Assembly (NCBI GenBank): GCA_928212115.1
Contig: CAKMRJ010003334.1
Location: 41,879,803 to 41,943,802 of the forward strand
Length of the DNA: 64,000 nucleotides
Source: Lactuca virosa
Taxonomy: Eukaryota; Streptophyta; Magnoliopsida; Asterales; Asteraceae
Reading direction: 5' to 3'
Shown: positions 1 through 9,911 of the stretch, in pieces
How the letters are laid out: each line of letters opens with the position of its first letter
Position numbering within the stretch: position 1 is the stretch's first letter
Notes under the pieces: model-generated
What the model saw: the letters and a program-made list of their open reading frames with translations, nothing else
Databases searched by the model: none
What the model was told of the DNA's origin: nothing
Position numbers and translations under genes: made by a program

Positions 1-1664
1 TGAAAAGAATGGAAGGAACGAAAAGGTCTAAATCGAATTAAGAGTGAATGCATGCAGTAAAAGAAAAACTAATGAAAATAACATTTGTACAAAAAGAATT
101 TTTTTTTTCAAACATTAATGCAATAAACAAAACCAAACGAACAGGTTCAATCCAATTAACCTCATTATGTCATACAGTCGAAGGTGTACCTGTCGTGCCT
201 TGAGATAACTTGGCATTAACCCCACAAAGATATATAACATTTAAAACAAGATTTTTAGCCACTCCCTAACACAACTCAACAAAATCAAAAGTTACAACAC
301 TTGTTCACTTTTACAGGTATTGGGTTAGCACATGGAACAAATTATGGTCTTCTCTCGTGAAAACATGTGATGTAAAATATGCTCAATCATTTTCATTTTA
401 CAAAGCATGATAATGACCGACTCCAACTATTTGTTGACTAACAACAATCTTTTTCTAAAAAATATTTTCTAAAAATTCCCTAATATTTACCCAGATTGGT
501 TACATGTTTCAAACCACTTACACCAGTCAAAGTAGTTTACAGTCAGTCCCAATGTCCTAAGTTCAAGTCCAAGTCCTTAGGAATCTCTTGGCAACCAATC
601 ATTTTTCCTAAACATATTAGTCAATTAAACTATAAACATAAATATATACAAACTATTTAATTATATTTTCCTACAAATAAAGCTCATGACTTTCTTTGAA
701 ATCCATGTAGCGGGCTTCCAACCAACACATCCAGACCAGATGATCTTGGTGTGCTAGATTTAAAGAGATCCCTCGGGTTTACTTGCCCGAACCTCAAAGG
801 CCACAGATTAGCTTTATTTGAATATCTAAACATATCTATATTTTTTTTTGTTATTATTAAGTTCATGACTTTCTATGGAACCCGTGTAGCGAACTTTCAA
901 CCCAATCAGTCCCAAACAATTCAGCTTTAGGCAATTAGGTGTAGAACACCCCTCGGGGTTTACTGATTCGAGTCCCAAAGGTCACATATTAACTTAATAA
1001 TATTTTATTTATTTATTTATTTTAATTTATTTTTATTTTTTTAATTTGTTTGCTAGGCTTATTTCCTTATATTTTCATCCTTGACTCTTTCTATTGTTGG
1101 GACATCTCACAGTCTATTACTGTGAGAGACTTCTAAGACATTTTTCGGGGGACTGATGTAAACACGCAAAGACCCGTAAGTATAGTTGGAAACAATGTCC
1201 CCAAGCAGGGTATTTAGAAGGGAATAGGTAGAAAAGACTTTTTAGAGCGTTGGAGAATTCGAGTCACTGAAATTTTATATTCATTTTATGGCTCTTTTGA
1301 ATTTGGAGTTTGGATATGAATGAGCACTTACTACTCATAAGACCGGTCGTGTGTTCCACGGGCTAAACTATATCTGTCGTTATGCTTCGGTGTTGATGAC
1401 CTTATCATTTTTTGTTTTGCACGAGTAGCTTTAGGAGACGTGTTCGTGTGTGATTAGATCGCTTCAAGATTTTTAATGAAAAACGAACAAGTTCTAATCT
1501 CAAGCCACGACTAATTTACCACTTCAACTGATTCAAGAAGATTAGGTTCCTTTATATTGTTTTTTTTTGAATGCTTTGAAATGAATGCATGAAAAAAAAT
1601 TAGAGCATATGAACGGATTCTCAACAGTTGAAATGCATGTGGAAATTAAAACCTAAGGTACAAA
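1..1664. other. Gene-free AT-rich flank, possibly W 3' LTR
   Basis: I see no convincing gene here. The stretch is AT-rich with short homopolymers and holds an imperfect tandem duplication (681-815 and 860-998, period about 180 bp), each unit beginning CTCATGACTTTCT-like and ending near CAAAGG-CACA. It lies on the 3' side of the minus-strand Athila-like element W, so it may be the R/U5 part of that element's 3' LTR continuing past the window edge. This is inference: I could not find the expected LTR end beginning TGTTAGGGG, which is seen at 5521. Confidence 0.3.
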
Positions 1665-1779
1665 GACCCCTCCCCAAGCTTAAGATTAAGCATCGTCTTA
1701 GATGCTCGGAGAGGGTAGGGCAACCTACTGACCACGAATGTATAACTATTTAGAGCATATGAACGGATTCTCAACAGTT
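1601..1779. repeat. 29-bp direct repeat pair
   Basis: The 29 bases at 1601-1629 recur without change at 1751-1779, exactly 150 bp apart. The intervening DNA holds a purine-rich tract on the minus strand (1665-1680). No function is evident; it may be a local duplication within the LTR. Confidence 0.8.
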
Positions 1780-2136
1780 CTAGTCAAACAATCTTAGGAT
1801 TCATGCATCAAACTTGAGATATGGAAGGAATGTACCATTCAAATGCTTGAATTTGTGATGTGTGCTTGACTTTTTCACGTCATCTTCAACCTCAAGAAAA
1901 GTTGAGCTCTTCAATGGTGGAATACACAAACGGAGCTAAAAGCTTCCCTTCTTCTTTACAAAATACCTCCCCAAGCTTGCTCTTGAAACCCTACACAAGA
2001 ATCAAGTCACACTTTGCAAAACAAAAACATGGATTCGATTTTTAGCCGTCAATGGGGAAATCGACCATGAGGATGAAGAAGATGAAGTTAGAGAATCAAT
2101 TTTTTTCATACCTTTTTGGGATTAACATTGAAGAAC

Positions 2137-2520
2137 TTTATAGAAAAATGTGGTTTTAGGAGGTTTTGGAGAGTACCCAATTATTTTTATTTTTATTTTT
2201 ATTTTTTTATTTTTTTCAGGCCAAAAAGCATGGGCAGAAAGCAGACCATGTGTTTTTCATGTTTTCCCGTGCATTTTTTCTTTTCTTTTTAAAGTTACGA
2301 TGACATGCACAGGTGAGTTCAGACCATGTGTTTTTCGAAGCTTGCCCATGCGTTTTTAAGCATGGTCTATTTTAGGCCATGCGTTTTTTAGCATGGCCCG
2401 TGCAAAATATTTTTTTCTTTTGAAATCCTCGATGTCCATGCATGGCTATAAAATTAGGCCATGCGTTTTATGCATGGCCCATGCTATTTTTTTACATGCT
2501 CGTGCGTTTTCTTTCTGATA
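2137..2520 (-). promoter_or_regulatory. W-family U3: TATA box and GGCCATGC inverted repeats
   Basis: On the minus strand a TATA-like TTCTATAAAG lies at 2137-2146. Upstream of it (2225-2480) are repeated inverted motifs: GGCCATGC at 2375-2382 faces GCATGGCC at 2391-2398, GGCCATGC at 2457-2464 faces GCATGGCC at 2472-2479, and several partial copies (CCATGTG, CCATGCG) follow the same spacing. A T-rich low-complexity tract separates repeats and TATA. This resembles the promoter part of an LTR U3 region. The element assignment follows from position beside the W gag-like gene. Confidence 0.5.
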
Positions 2521-3119
2521 ACCTCAAAAACTCGTTTTTTTTTTTGCATGGAACTCTAAAAAGACTCAAAAACATTGCAACACAACAAAATAAAGTAAAT
2601 AAAAGAAGAATGGAAAGAAAATACTCCCCGAGTTGCCTCTCGGTTAGCCGCCCTTGTTTCAACTCTTTGGCTCGACTTGGCCCTTGTAATATGTTATTCT
2701 TTGAATGTTGGGGCTTTCCAACTCACTGAACTTCTTACTACTTCCTCAAATTGGCCATTTATCTTGTACCTAACTTTCTTTTTGCTTGGGAACCATACAG
2801 GACTTAGACCCTTGATGATAACAATCATCCAACTGACCCCTTTCATGTACTTGTTGTAACAACGTAAATTTCCAAAACAAATTTTCATTTTTAAAACATA
2901 CTTTTATTCATAAGGTAATATCAAAACATAATGTATCCAATGTTATCATAACAAAACATATCCCAGAATCTCAAGACATAAACTCCATGAGTGTGTACGG
3001 ATCATGTCGGCGCCTTCCCGCGATCCTCGCTAGTACCTTAAACACATAACACAACAACTGTAAGCATAAATGCTTAGTGAGTTCCCCAAAATACCACATA
3101 CGCACATACACCACTCAAG

Positions 3120-3330
3120 GCTATAAGACCTTCTGCTCACTGTGTCTCAGAGGAATTCCGTCCCACAACCCTGGTAGACCTTCCGGCCCTACCCGTAATG
3201 ACCTTCCGGTCCACATCATGATGACCTTCCGGTCCTTATCATTCATAACATACATAACACCTACATATCATATAACAGCATACAGCACATACATCTCATC
3301 ACATATAAGACCTTTCGGTCACACATAGGT
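3120..3330 (-). repeat. GACC-GGAA-GGTC-type short repeats in the solo LTR
   Basis: Plus-strand copies of GACCTTCCGGTC and variants recur every 20-35 bp. On the minus strand they read GACCGGAAGGTC, an inverted repeat of GACC/GGTC around GGAA. The array lies in the same place as in the complete element's LTRs, between a GTGAGT donor-like site and the LTR end. Confidence 0.75.
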
Positions 3331-3570
3331 ACCACTCTAGGTACAGTATAGTGAGAAGACTCACCTCGTACGAAGTCGGATAAACTCTCGTGCTTGACGT
3401 CCCGACCTAGCCTCCTCCTATCATACGAATAACATTCCTGATCAATACTCTCTCATAGCCTCATCTCTAGAGATTGGGTAGAAGGCCATCTTACCCTTCC
3501 CTGAACTCTCCTGAATCAGCTTGACCAAAACCCTAAGATCGACTGAAGTCAACGGTCAAACTTTGACCCG

Positions 3571-3738
3571 ACTCGTCGAGTGCACATGGGCGACTCGGCG
3601 AGTCCTTGCGGGTCCTCAGAATCCTTCTAGCCTCACTTGGCACGTCGATTCATCCCTTCACTCGACGGGTTACACCTGTCACGAATCGCGGGGCAACCCC
3701 GACTCGACTCGTCGAGTCCACTTATGAACTCGGCGAGT
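3571..3738 (-). repeat. Downstream ACTCGNCGAGT palindrome cluster
   Basis: ACTCGTCGAGT at 3571-3581 and 3707-3717 and ACTCGGCGAGT at 3593-3603 and 3728-3738 form a second cluster in the solo LTR, 548-715 bp downstream of its TATA-like box. The same cluster survives in the complete element (12014-12181 and 18543-18711). Confidence 0.8.
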
Positions 3739-4282
3739 AGCATCCATGGCAACACTCAAATGACCTTCTGAGGTCAGATCCGCTTCTCTAACCTATAGAT
3801 TTGCCTTCCACATTCACAATAATCACGTAAAGGTCCGACCTTTACACTCATGCAACACACATAGGGCTCTCTTTGGTGAAATCATCTCTAAAAAGGCAAC
3901 CTAAGATCATTTCTTCCATGAAACAACATAAAGCAGGTTGGATAAGGCTCTTTGGACCTCTAAAGGTCCAGATCCAGAGTCTAACACTCAAAGGGACAAT
4001 ATACTCATCATTTCAAGCCAATAAAAGGGTATAGAAAACCCTAAATGCAAGGATCTCATACTAAACAGAAGAAGGGATCAATTTACTACCTCAAAGTTGC
4101 AGATCCAAGCTGGAAATCCACAGAATAGCAATCCCCTTGACCTCCTCTTGCTGGAAACACACCTTCTTCTTTGCAAAATCACACTAATAAAGATCAAAAA
4201 GGCTCTCTCTCTAATACCACTCGTTAAAGCTCTCTAGGGTTTCTCTCTCTGGACTGGTAGCCGCAATTGAGGGCCATAAGGA

Positions 4283-4432
4283 CCCTTAAATAGGGCACAG
4301 GCCCAAAGATTTAGGGTTTTTGTCCACAACGCGGACTCGTCGAGTCCACCCATCGACTCGTCGAGTCCCTTCATTAATCCAGTCAGCAAATCGCGATCCT
4401 ACTCGACGAGTCTAGGCGTCAACTCGTAGAGT
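4283..4432 (-). promoter_or_regulatory. Tekay-like U3 core promoter with ACTCGTCGAGT palindromes
   Basis: On the minus strand a TATA-like CTATTTAAG lies at about 4286-4293. Between about 45 and 140 bp upstream are ACTCGTCGAGT (4335-4345 and 4356-4366), ACTCGACGAGT (4401-4411) and a decayed copy (4422-4432). Downstream comes a CT/GA-rich leader-like stretch. This whole block is absent from both LTRs of the complete element at 11573-19450. A second cluster of the same palindrome lies at 3571-3738. Confidence 0.65.
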
Positions 4433-5500
4433 CCCTCCTCAAAACTCAAAATAAATGAATAACATAGAATACCTGGGAATCCAGATGTTACACTTGTCCA
4501 GTAAAGTAATCGACTCTTCTTCCTTTGATACAGTGGTTGAGTTGATGACTGATTGGGTGTCTTCCTTCTCGGGATATGAATCCTTTAAAGGGTCTAACAA
4601 ATTTATCGTTTCCGACTCTAGTAGTTGGTCTACCAGTGATATGATTTTCTCATTCGTAGTGGGTGGCACAGTCTCTTTTTTGGTCAACTTCTAATACATC
4701 CTCTACAACTTCCATGTCATCCTTCTCAATTTCTACGTCTTCCTTGACAACCTTCTCCACTTCTATTTCTTCCTCCTCCTCCCCGTCTTCAAATTGCAAT
4801 CTTGGGTCATCAAAAATTTTCCCATCGTTCAAGGTGATGGAAAAAACGGTATGCCTTGGGTCCTCTTCAGTCTGCGATGGTAATTTGCTTTGAGTTTCCA
4901 ATATACTCACCGATTGAGCAAGTTGTGCAATTTGTTCCACTAAGCTTTTGAGGCTAGCTTTGGTTGTTTCCTGGAAGATTTGGGTAGTAGTGGCAATGCT
5001 TTTCACAATGTCTTCCAAGGACATGCTCGAAGTTTCAGCTTGTTGGGGAGGTGCAGAATATGGTGGTTGGAACTGTGGAATTGGTTGGTATTGGTCATTT
5101 CCCCAAGCTTGGTATGGGTTTTGGCATTGGTTGTTTCCCCATGCTTGGTTTTTTTCCCACCATTGATCATGTTGAGGTTGATCATAACTCCATTGATTTG
5201 GCCAGTAGTAGCTTCCCCTTTCCTGCACTTCCTCCCATTCCCTTTGTAAATATGGACACATGTTGGTATGATGTCCATTTTGAGTGCAAAAATCACAAGG
5301 AATAGGCATGGGCTGCATACTTTGGTCATTTCCAATCATCATAACAATCTGGGCTAGCTCAGAAAGTTGGTCTTTAATGTAAGGAGTGTTCATCTCTGAG
5401 CCACACTTTTTGTTTTTTTTTTGTTGTTTTTTTTACGTTTTTTTTATAGAGTTGTACCTGCTCACAAAAATCTTGGTATAAACAATTAGTAACACCGTGT

Positions 5501-5517
5501 CCACGGCAACGACGCCA
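5501..5517 (-). other. Primer-binding site of element W (tRNA-Asp type)
   Basis: On the minus strand TGGCGTCGTTGCCGTGG follows the LTR end after a 3-bp spacer. It is a slightly mutated form of the tRNA-Asp-complementary site used by Athila-type Ty3 elements. It fixes the orientation of W (minus) and the edge of its 5' LTR at 5521. Confidence 0.7.
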
Positions 5518-5520
5518 ATT

Positions 5521-5806
5521 TGTTAGGGGTTTCAAACCCAACAAATGATAGGGGTACAACAGACTCCAAATACACTGCTTTAATGCACTAAAAAGTAGTA
5601 CAAGGCAAGCAGGGTCGAACCACAGAGACACGCGACAAAAGTCTATACCTCTTTGCGCAAGGTACTTTGGTCACAAAAGGGGGTTTTGTTTGCAAAAGTC
5701 AAATAATGAAAATAACAATCAACTTTGGAACATGCAGAAAATGAAATAGATTTGTAAACAAGTTGTAAAAGTGCTTCCAGTTCCAGTTCTAGTTCTCACA
5801 TTAGTC
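5521..5806 (-). mobile_element. Truncated 5' LTR of element W
   Basis: The minus-strand LTR end (...CCCCTAACA) is directly upstream of the primer site. Inside is the segment around 5608-5635 (AGCAGGGTCGAACCACAGAG on plus), of a type often found in R/U5 of plant LTRs. The LTR stops abruptly near 5806, where X-family LTR sequence begins in mid-LTR, so its U3 part was lost in a deletion or recombination with X. Confidence 0.6.
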
Positions 5807-6907
5807 CCAGCCCACCATAATGGGTCGAGCCCTGCCAAATCAATAGGCCCAGCCCAATCATACAAATGTAAAAGTCACAAAGACAGTTAGCACCTACATA
5901 ATACAATGGACATATACCTTCCTAATCCTTGGGCCTAGCCCGACATATAAATGGGCCTAGCCCGTCATACAATGGGCCTAGCCCAACATACCTATAGGCC
6001 TAACCCAACATATCATGTAAGAGTCACAAATACATCTAAAATATCATAACCTAGTGGGCCGGCATTGATGCCTTCGACCCACAAGAACAGTGAGGAGACT
6101 CACCTCTAGCTGTCAAAACACTCGAATAAATCTCTGACTGCGGTTCCGGAAAATCCCTGCACTATCAACATCAAATGATACCCAATTATTAATTAGATTC
6201 CGACCGATAACCAAGAGTCTACGCTACTTATCCCTTAACCAGGGTAAAAGACCATTCTACCCTTTATCTTATTGGCCCAAATCCAAGGCCCAACTCAACT
6301 ACTTCCAAGGTCCAAATCCTAAATGATATTCCAAAGCCCAATATGGCCCAATCTTCCAAATTGGGTCCAAAACCCATCATGGGCCTAAACCCAAAGGAGC
6401 CCAAAAATACAAACCATAAGCTCAAAATAGAAGTTTAATGCCCCAACAAGGCCCAAACTAAGAAAACCCAAACAATGGCCCAAACCGAGAATACCAAACC
6501 CAAACTTCCATCTGCTGAGTACGTGGGGCATACTCAGATCGTATGCTAAGCATACTTCGTCCGTGTAACGCCCTGTTCTGAATCGTTTCCTAATGTGGGG
6601 CGGCGACCCGAAGATCGGGTATCATAAGGCTTAGGGCCTTTGGAAAAAATATTTAGACCCATTTGGGTGTGAGTAATGTAATTTAGGTGATCTGGGAGTT
6701 CGACTTGTGTTTTGGAGCCAAGGGGTATATTAGTAAAGTGTCAGTTCGGGCTTTTATGAATATTGGATTTTTGTTCGGAAAATTTTGAGGCAATGATGAA
6801 TTGATAGAAGTGTAGAGCTTCTCGTTACCTTTCCATGGATATAAGGATCATCGAAATCAGACTCAGAACGAAGAAGTTATAGCTTTCGGAAGTTTGGGTT
6901 TCAAGCC

Positions 6908-7107
6908 TAGTACGTTGGGTGTATTCAGGAGTATGTTGGGCATACTAGGGTTAAGCTTAGTATGTTGGGTGTACTTAAGAGTACATTTGTCGTACTAGGC
7001 AGGGTGGTCACAGAAGCCTTATAAAGTACATTGGGCGTACCAGAAGTACGCAGGGCGTACTCCAGTCAGACCCAACCCCTAATTTAGGGTCTTGGACCCT
7101 ATTTAAG
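6908..7107 (+). promoter_or_regulatory. X-family U3: GTACGC/GCGTAC palindromes and TATA box
   Basis: AGTACGTTGGGTGTA, AGTATGTTGGGCATACT, AGTACATTTGTCGTACT and AGTACGCAGGGCGTACT-type inverted repeats fill 6908-7061, ending 38 bp before TATTTAAG at 7100-7107. CpG-to-TpG decay explains most differences between copies. Downstream (7130-7320) is a leader-like stretch rich in GAAGAAGGAGCTT. Confidence 0.65.
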
Positions 7108-7682
7108 CTCCTTTAATAACCACCAAACCCTATTATCTTCGGCCTCCATCCCTTTAAACCCTAGAAACAAAATCATATCCCCATTTGAGTGGTTTTGGAG
7201 CTTTTGGTGGTATTTCATGCTTTTTGGTGTTCATAGAAGAAGAAGGAGCTTCTTGGAGAAGTATGGGATTGCTTGAAGCTTGTAGATCCAAGCTTGTTAC
7301 ATCTTGATCTACCTTTTGGAGGTATAAAGTTTCTATCTTGATGACTCTAGGTGTTAGATCTAGTTTAAGGAGTATTTTGGGTTCATTTTGGTCCTTAGAG
7401 TCATCCTTGTGAGTATGAGCTACTCCAAGAGCTTAGAATGTTGGATCTTGGTCTTTGGGAAGTCCCTTGTTCATAAAAATGTCATTTTGATGAATTATTT
7501 TGGACCATGCATGAATTTGGGTGTTTTCTATGGATGTTATTAATGTTTTGGTCCCATTAAGCAATGCAAAGGAGTAAAGTTGCCAACTTTATGTGTTAAG
7601 ACATCTCATTATGGTCATATATGAGTTTGGAAGTCATTGTCTTAACCACTAACAGCTTATTTCGGATTTTTGGGCCCTTGAG

Positions 7683-7806
7683 GAGTACGTTGGATGTACG
7701 TAAGTGTACGCTCAGCGTAATGCTGATTTTGTGCATAAGGGACTTGTACCTTGTGCTTCGGGGGTGTGGACGCATGGCGTACCCTTCTGGTACGCAGGGC
7801 GTACTC
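7683..7806 (+). repeat. Second X palindrome cluster
   Basis: AGTACGTTGGATGTACGT, GTACGCTCAGCGTAA and GGTACGCAGGGCGTACTCC repeat the promoter motif 583-706 bp downstream of the TATA-like box. The older X LTR has the equivalent cluster at 6510-6558 and 8806-8855 (minus strand), now split by the solo LTR. Confidence 0.75.
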
Positions 7807-8180
7807 CTCATTATGCTAATTATGGGCCTTTTAGGGTTTGGGCCTTGTTGGGCCATTGGACCTTTGGCTTTGGGCCATGGTTAGGCTAAGGGGTTTTCTT
7901 GGAATTAGGTCCATGGTGGTTTTGGGCCCAATTAGGACGATAGGGCATATTGGGCCTTGATATGCCTTTCAGGAATTTGGGCCACAAATTTTGGGTTATG
8001 AAGTGGGCCACAGATCTTGGTAAAATGGTCTTTTTACCCTTTAGGAAGATGGATTATGAAGTGGGCCACAGATTTTGGGTTATCGGGTTAATTATTGATT
8101 ATGGTTGTATTTATTGTTAGTTGGTGCGAGAGTATCCGGTTCAGCGGCTCGGCCAATTATTTGGTTATCAGCGGATTGAG

Positions 8181-8578
8181 GTGAGTCTCCTCACTGTACT
8201 CGTGGGTCGAAGGCACCAATGTCGGCCCACTAGGTTTTGCTATGCTAGTTGTCTTTGTGACTCTTACATGGTATGTTGGGCTAGGCACGTTTGTATGTTG
8301 GGCTAGGTCCATTGTATGTCGAGTTAGGCCCATTTGTATGTTGGGCTAGGCCCATGGATCAGGAGGGGCTAGGCCCATTGTATGTTATGTAGGTGCTAAC
8401 TGTCTTTGTGACTTTTGCATTTGTATGATCGGGATAGGCCCATTAGATTGGCAGGGCTAGGCCCATTATGGTGGGTTGGGCCCAATGTGAGGGCTAGGCA
8501 CATAAGTATGTTTCGTATATGGTATTTTGGGGAACTCACTAAGTTTTGTGCTTTCGGTTTTTATGGTTATGGTTTCAG
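8181..8578 (+). promoter_or_regulatory. Intron-like module in X LTR (GTGAGT...TTTCAG)
   Basis: A donor-like GAG/GTGAGTC at 8181 and an acceptor-like TTTCAG/GTACT ending at 8578 bracket 398 bp of GGCC-rich tandem repeats. GGGGAACTCACTAAG (8529-8543) lies 35 bp before the acceptor, and its ACTCAC is complementary to the donor GTGAGT. The same arrangement is seen in the Tekay-like LTR at 12386-12742. Splicing itself is not shown. Confidence 0.45.
8260..8510 (+). repeat. GGGCTAGGCCC tandem repeats of X LTR
   Basis: Units of about 24 bp with the core GGGCTAGGCCC and a TTGTATGTT-like spacer are repeated about eight times. The minus-strand LTRs show the same as GGGCCTAGCCCAACATAC (5930-6010, 35390-35470, 53170-53240). 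Arms GGGC/GCCC can form small hairpins. Confidence 0.8.
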
Positions 8579-9896
8579 GTACTTCCGGTTCGAAAGGGAA
8601 GGGTCTGGCTTCATCGTAGCGCATCCACCCATGTTCCCGCATTATGATGATTTTGGGATTGTACTCTGATAATTGTTTTCTTATAAAGTACTTTTGAATA
8701 TTTAGAAAAAAGATATTGAATGTTGACTTAAAGATAATTAATGTTTTGGTTGAATTAAAGATGAATTTTTTACCTCATAATTTTGGGATGTTACAGTCTG
8801 GGGTCAGTACGCGCAACATACCAGCTGGATAAGCCCAACGTACTCCCCAGAACACCTTTTCACTCCAATAAGCACTTAATTGGCTAATACAAAGTGCCAA
8901 ACTCTCATAACTAATTCTTTAAGCTGACTAATCACGTAAAGTTGGCAACTTTACACTCATGCATGGCTTAAAGGGACTCAAAAGCTCAAAAAGAGCTTAA
9001 TAAAGGTCTTAATGCTTGCATGGACCAATATCTTCCATAAAGTTGATATTTTTATGAACATATGGACTAAATGGAGCCAAGATCTAGCATCCATAGCTTC
9101 TGGAGTAGATCGAAAGCTCATCTTTAACTCAAAAGTCTCCAATACTGCGCAAAATACACCATAACTAGATCTAACACCAAAGATTATCAAGGTAAGAGCT
9201 TTTTACCTCAAAATGATTGCAAATGAGTAGAAGATCCTGGATCTACAAGCTCAAGCTATCCCCACAAGTGCTCTTCTTCTTCTTCACAAACCACCAAAAA
9301 ACACTCTTATATGCTCAAAACTCACCAAATCACTCTAGGGTTTCGATTCCAGGGTAATAGGGGATGGAGGCTGGTCTAAAATGTCCAAGAGATGCTATAA
9401 TGAAGCTTAAATAGGGTGCAAACCCTTAAAATTAGGGTTTTCATCTGGCTAGAGTACGCCTCGCGTACTCCCAGTACGCCCAGTGTACCCCATAAGGCAT
9501 GCGCGACTTCTCTACCTAGTACGCTCAACGTACTCCCATGTATGCCCCGCGTACCAGGCTCAACCCTAAAACCTCCAAACTTCTGAAGGCCATATCTTCT
9601 TTGTTCTAAGCCCGATATCAACGATCCTTATATCTACGGAAAGGTGAAAAGAAGATCTACACTTTTATCAACTCATCCTTGCCTTGAAACTTCCCAAACT
9701 AAAATCCAAAATTCATAAAAACCCAAACTGACACTTTACGGATATACCTTTGGGCTCCAAATCACCAACCGGACTCCCGGATCATCTAACTTACAAATGG
9801 GTCTAAATCCCTCTTCTCCAAAGGCCCTAAGCCTTATGATGCTTGATCTTCGGGTAATAACTCGAATTAGGGAACGATTCAGAACATGGCGTTACA

Positions 9897-9911
9897 ACTC
9901 TCCCCCACTTA
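9897..9911 (-). other. Polypurine tract of element X
   Basis: On the minus strand AAGTGGGGGAGAGT directly precedes the 3' LTR start at 9896. It is the plus-strand primer site expected at this place and shows that 5807-9896 is a 3' LTR. Confidence 0.8.

Larger units (their letters stand above)
2855..4492 (-). mobile_element. Solo LTR of the Tekay-like family, minus strand, TSD CTTGT
   Basis: Read on the minus strand the unit starts TGTAACATCTGG and ends ACGTTGTTACA, matching the ends of the LTRs at 11573 and 18089. It is flanked by a perfect 5-bp target-site duplication, CTTGT, at 2850-2854 and 4493-4497. No internal region is present, so it is a solo LTR left by LTR-LTR recombination. At 1638 bp it is about 290 bp longer than the LTRs of the full element, because it keeps a TATA-containing segment (4174-4472) which those have lost. 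It interrupts the W gag frame. Confidence 0.93.
2694..5393 (-). pseudogene. Athila-like (Ty3) gag remnant of element W, split by a solo LTR
   Basis: The minus-strand reading frame starts at an ATG ending at 5393, about 110 bp after the primer site. Near its N-terminus it has a CCHC zinc knuckle (CDFCTQNGHHTNMCP, residues about 34-48), then a W/Q/Y-rich stretch, a coiled-coil-like helix, the segment LPSQTEEDPRH typical in position of Athila-type Gag, and a very acidic Glu/Asp tail. The frame breaks at 4650-4690 in an A-run, continues in another frame, and is interrupted by the solo LTR at 2855-4492. Beyond that LTR the frame resumes and stops at 2694. No protease, reverse transcriptase or integrase follows, so W is a non-autonomous derivative. 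The usual N-terminal Gag half is missing. Family assignment rests on the zinc knuckle and general layout. Confidence 0.6.
6564..8795 (+). mobile_element. X-family solo LTR, TSD GTCCG/GTCTG
   Basis: The unit starts TGTAACGCCCTG and ends TTTTGGGATGTTACA, 2232 bp. The flanking 5-mers are GTCCG (6559-6563) and GTCTG (8796-8800), one C-to-T change in a CpG apart. No primer site or internal sequence is present. It has the family features in order: promoter palindromes (6908-7061), TATTTAAG (7100-7107), a second palindrome cluster (7683-7806), a donor-like GTGAGT (8181), GGCCTAGGCCC-like repeats, and an acceptor-like TTTCAGGT (8573-8580). It sits in the second palindrome cluster of the older X LTR. 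Confidence 0.92.
5807..9896 (-). mobile_element. 3' LTR of element X, truncated and holding a nested X solo LTR
   Basis: On the minus strand this LTR starts TGTAACGCCATG at 9896, just after a purine tract, and matches the LTRs at 35003-40278 and 52787-58089. It carries X hallmarks: GTACGC/GCGTAC palindromes at 9454-9556, a TATA-like TATTTAAG near 9405-9412, and GGCCTAGCCC repeats at 5930-6010. About 300 bp of the far end is missing, so no target-site duplication can be scored. A plus-strand X solo LTR (6564-8795) interrupts it. Confidence 0.8.

Noticed and set aside
1665..1980. Two purine-rich tracts (minus strand) as polypurine tract of W
   Set aside because: Neither is followed by a TG-starting LTR end that matches the W 5' LTR, and the likely U3 promoter lies upstream of both.
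4455..5305. Several plus-strand open frames opposite the W gag gene
   Set aside because: They are antisense shadows of the acidic and Q/W-rich Gag tail; Ser/Phe-rich composition follows from the opposite strand.
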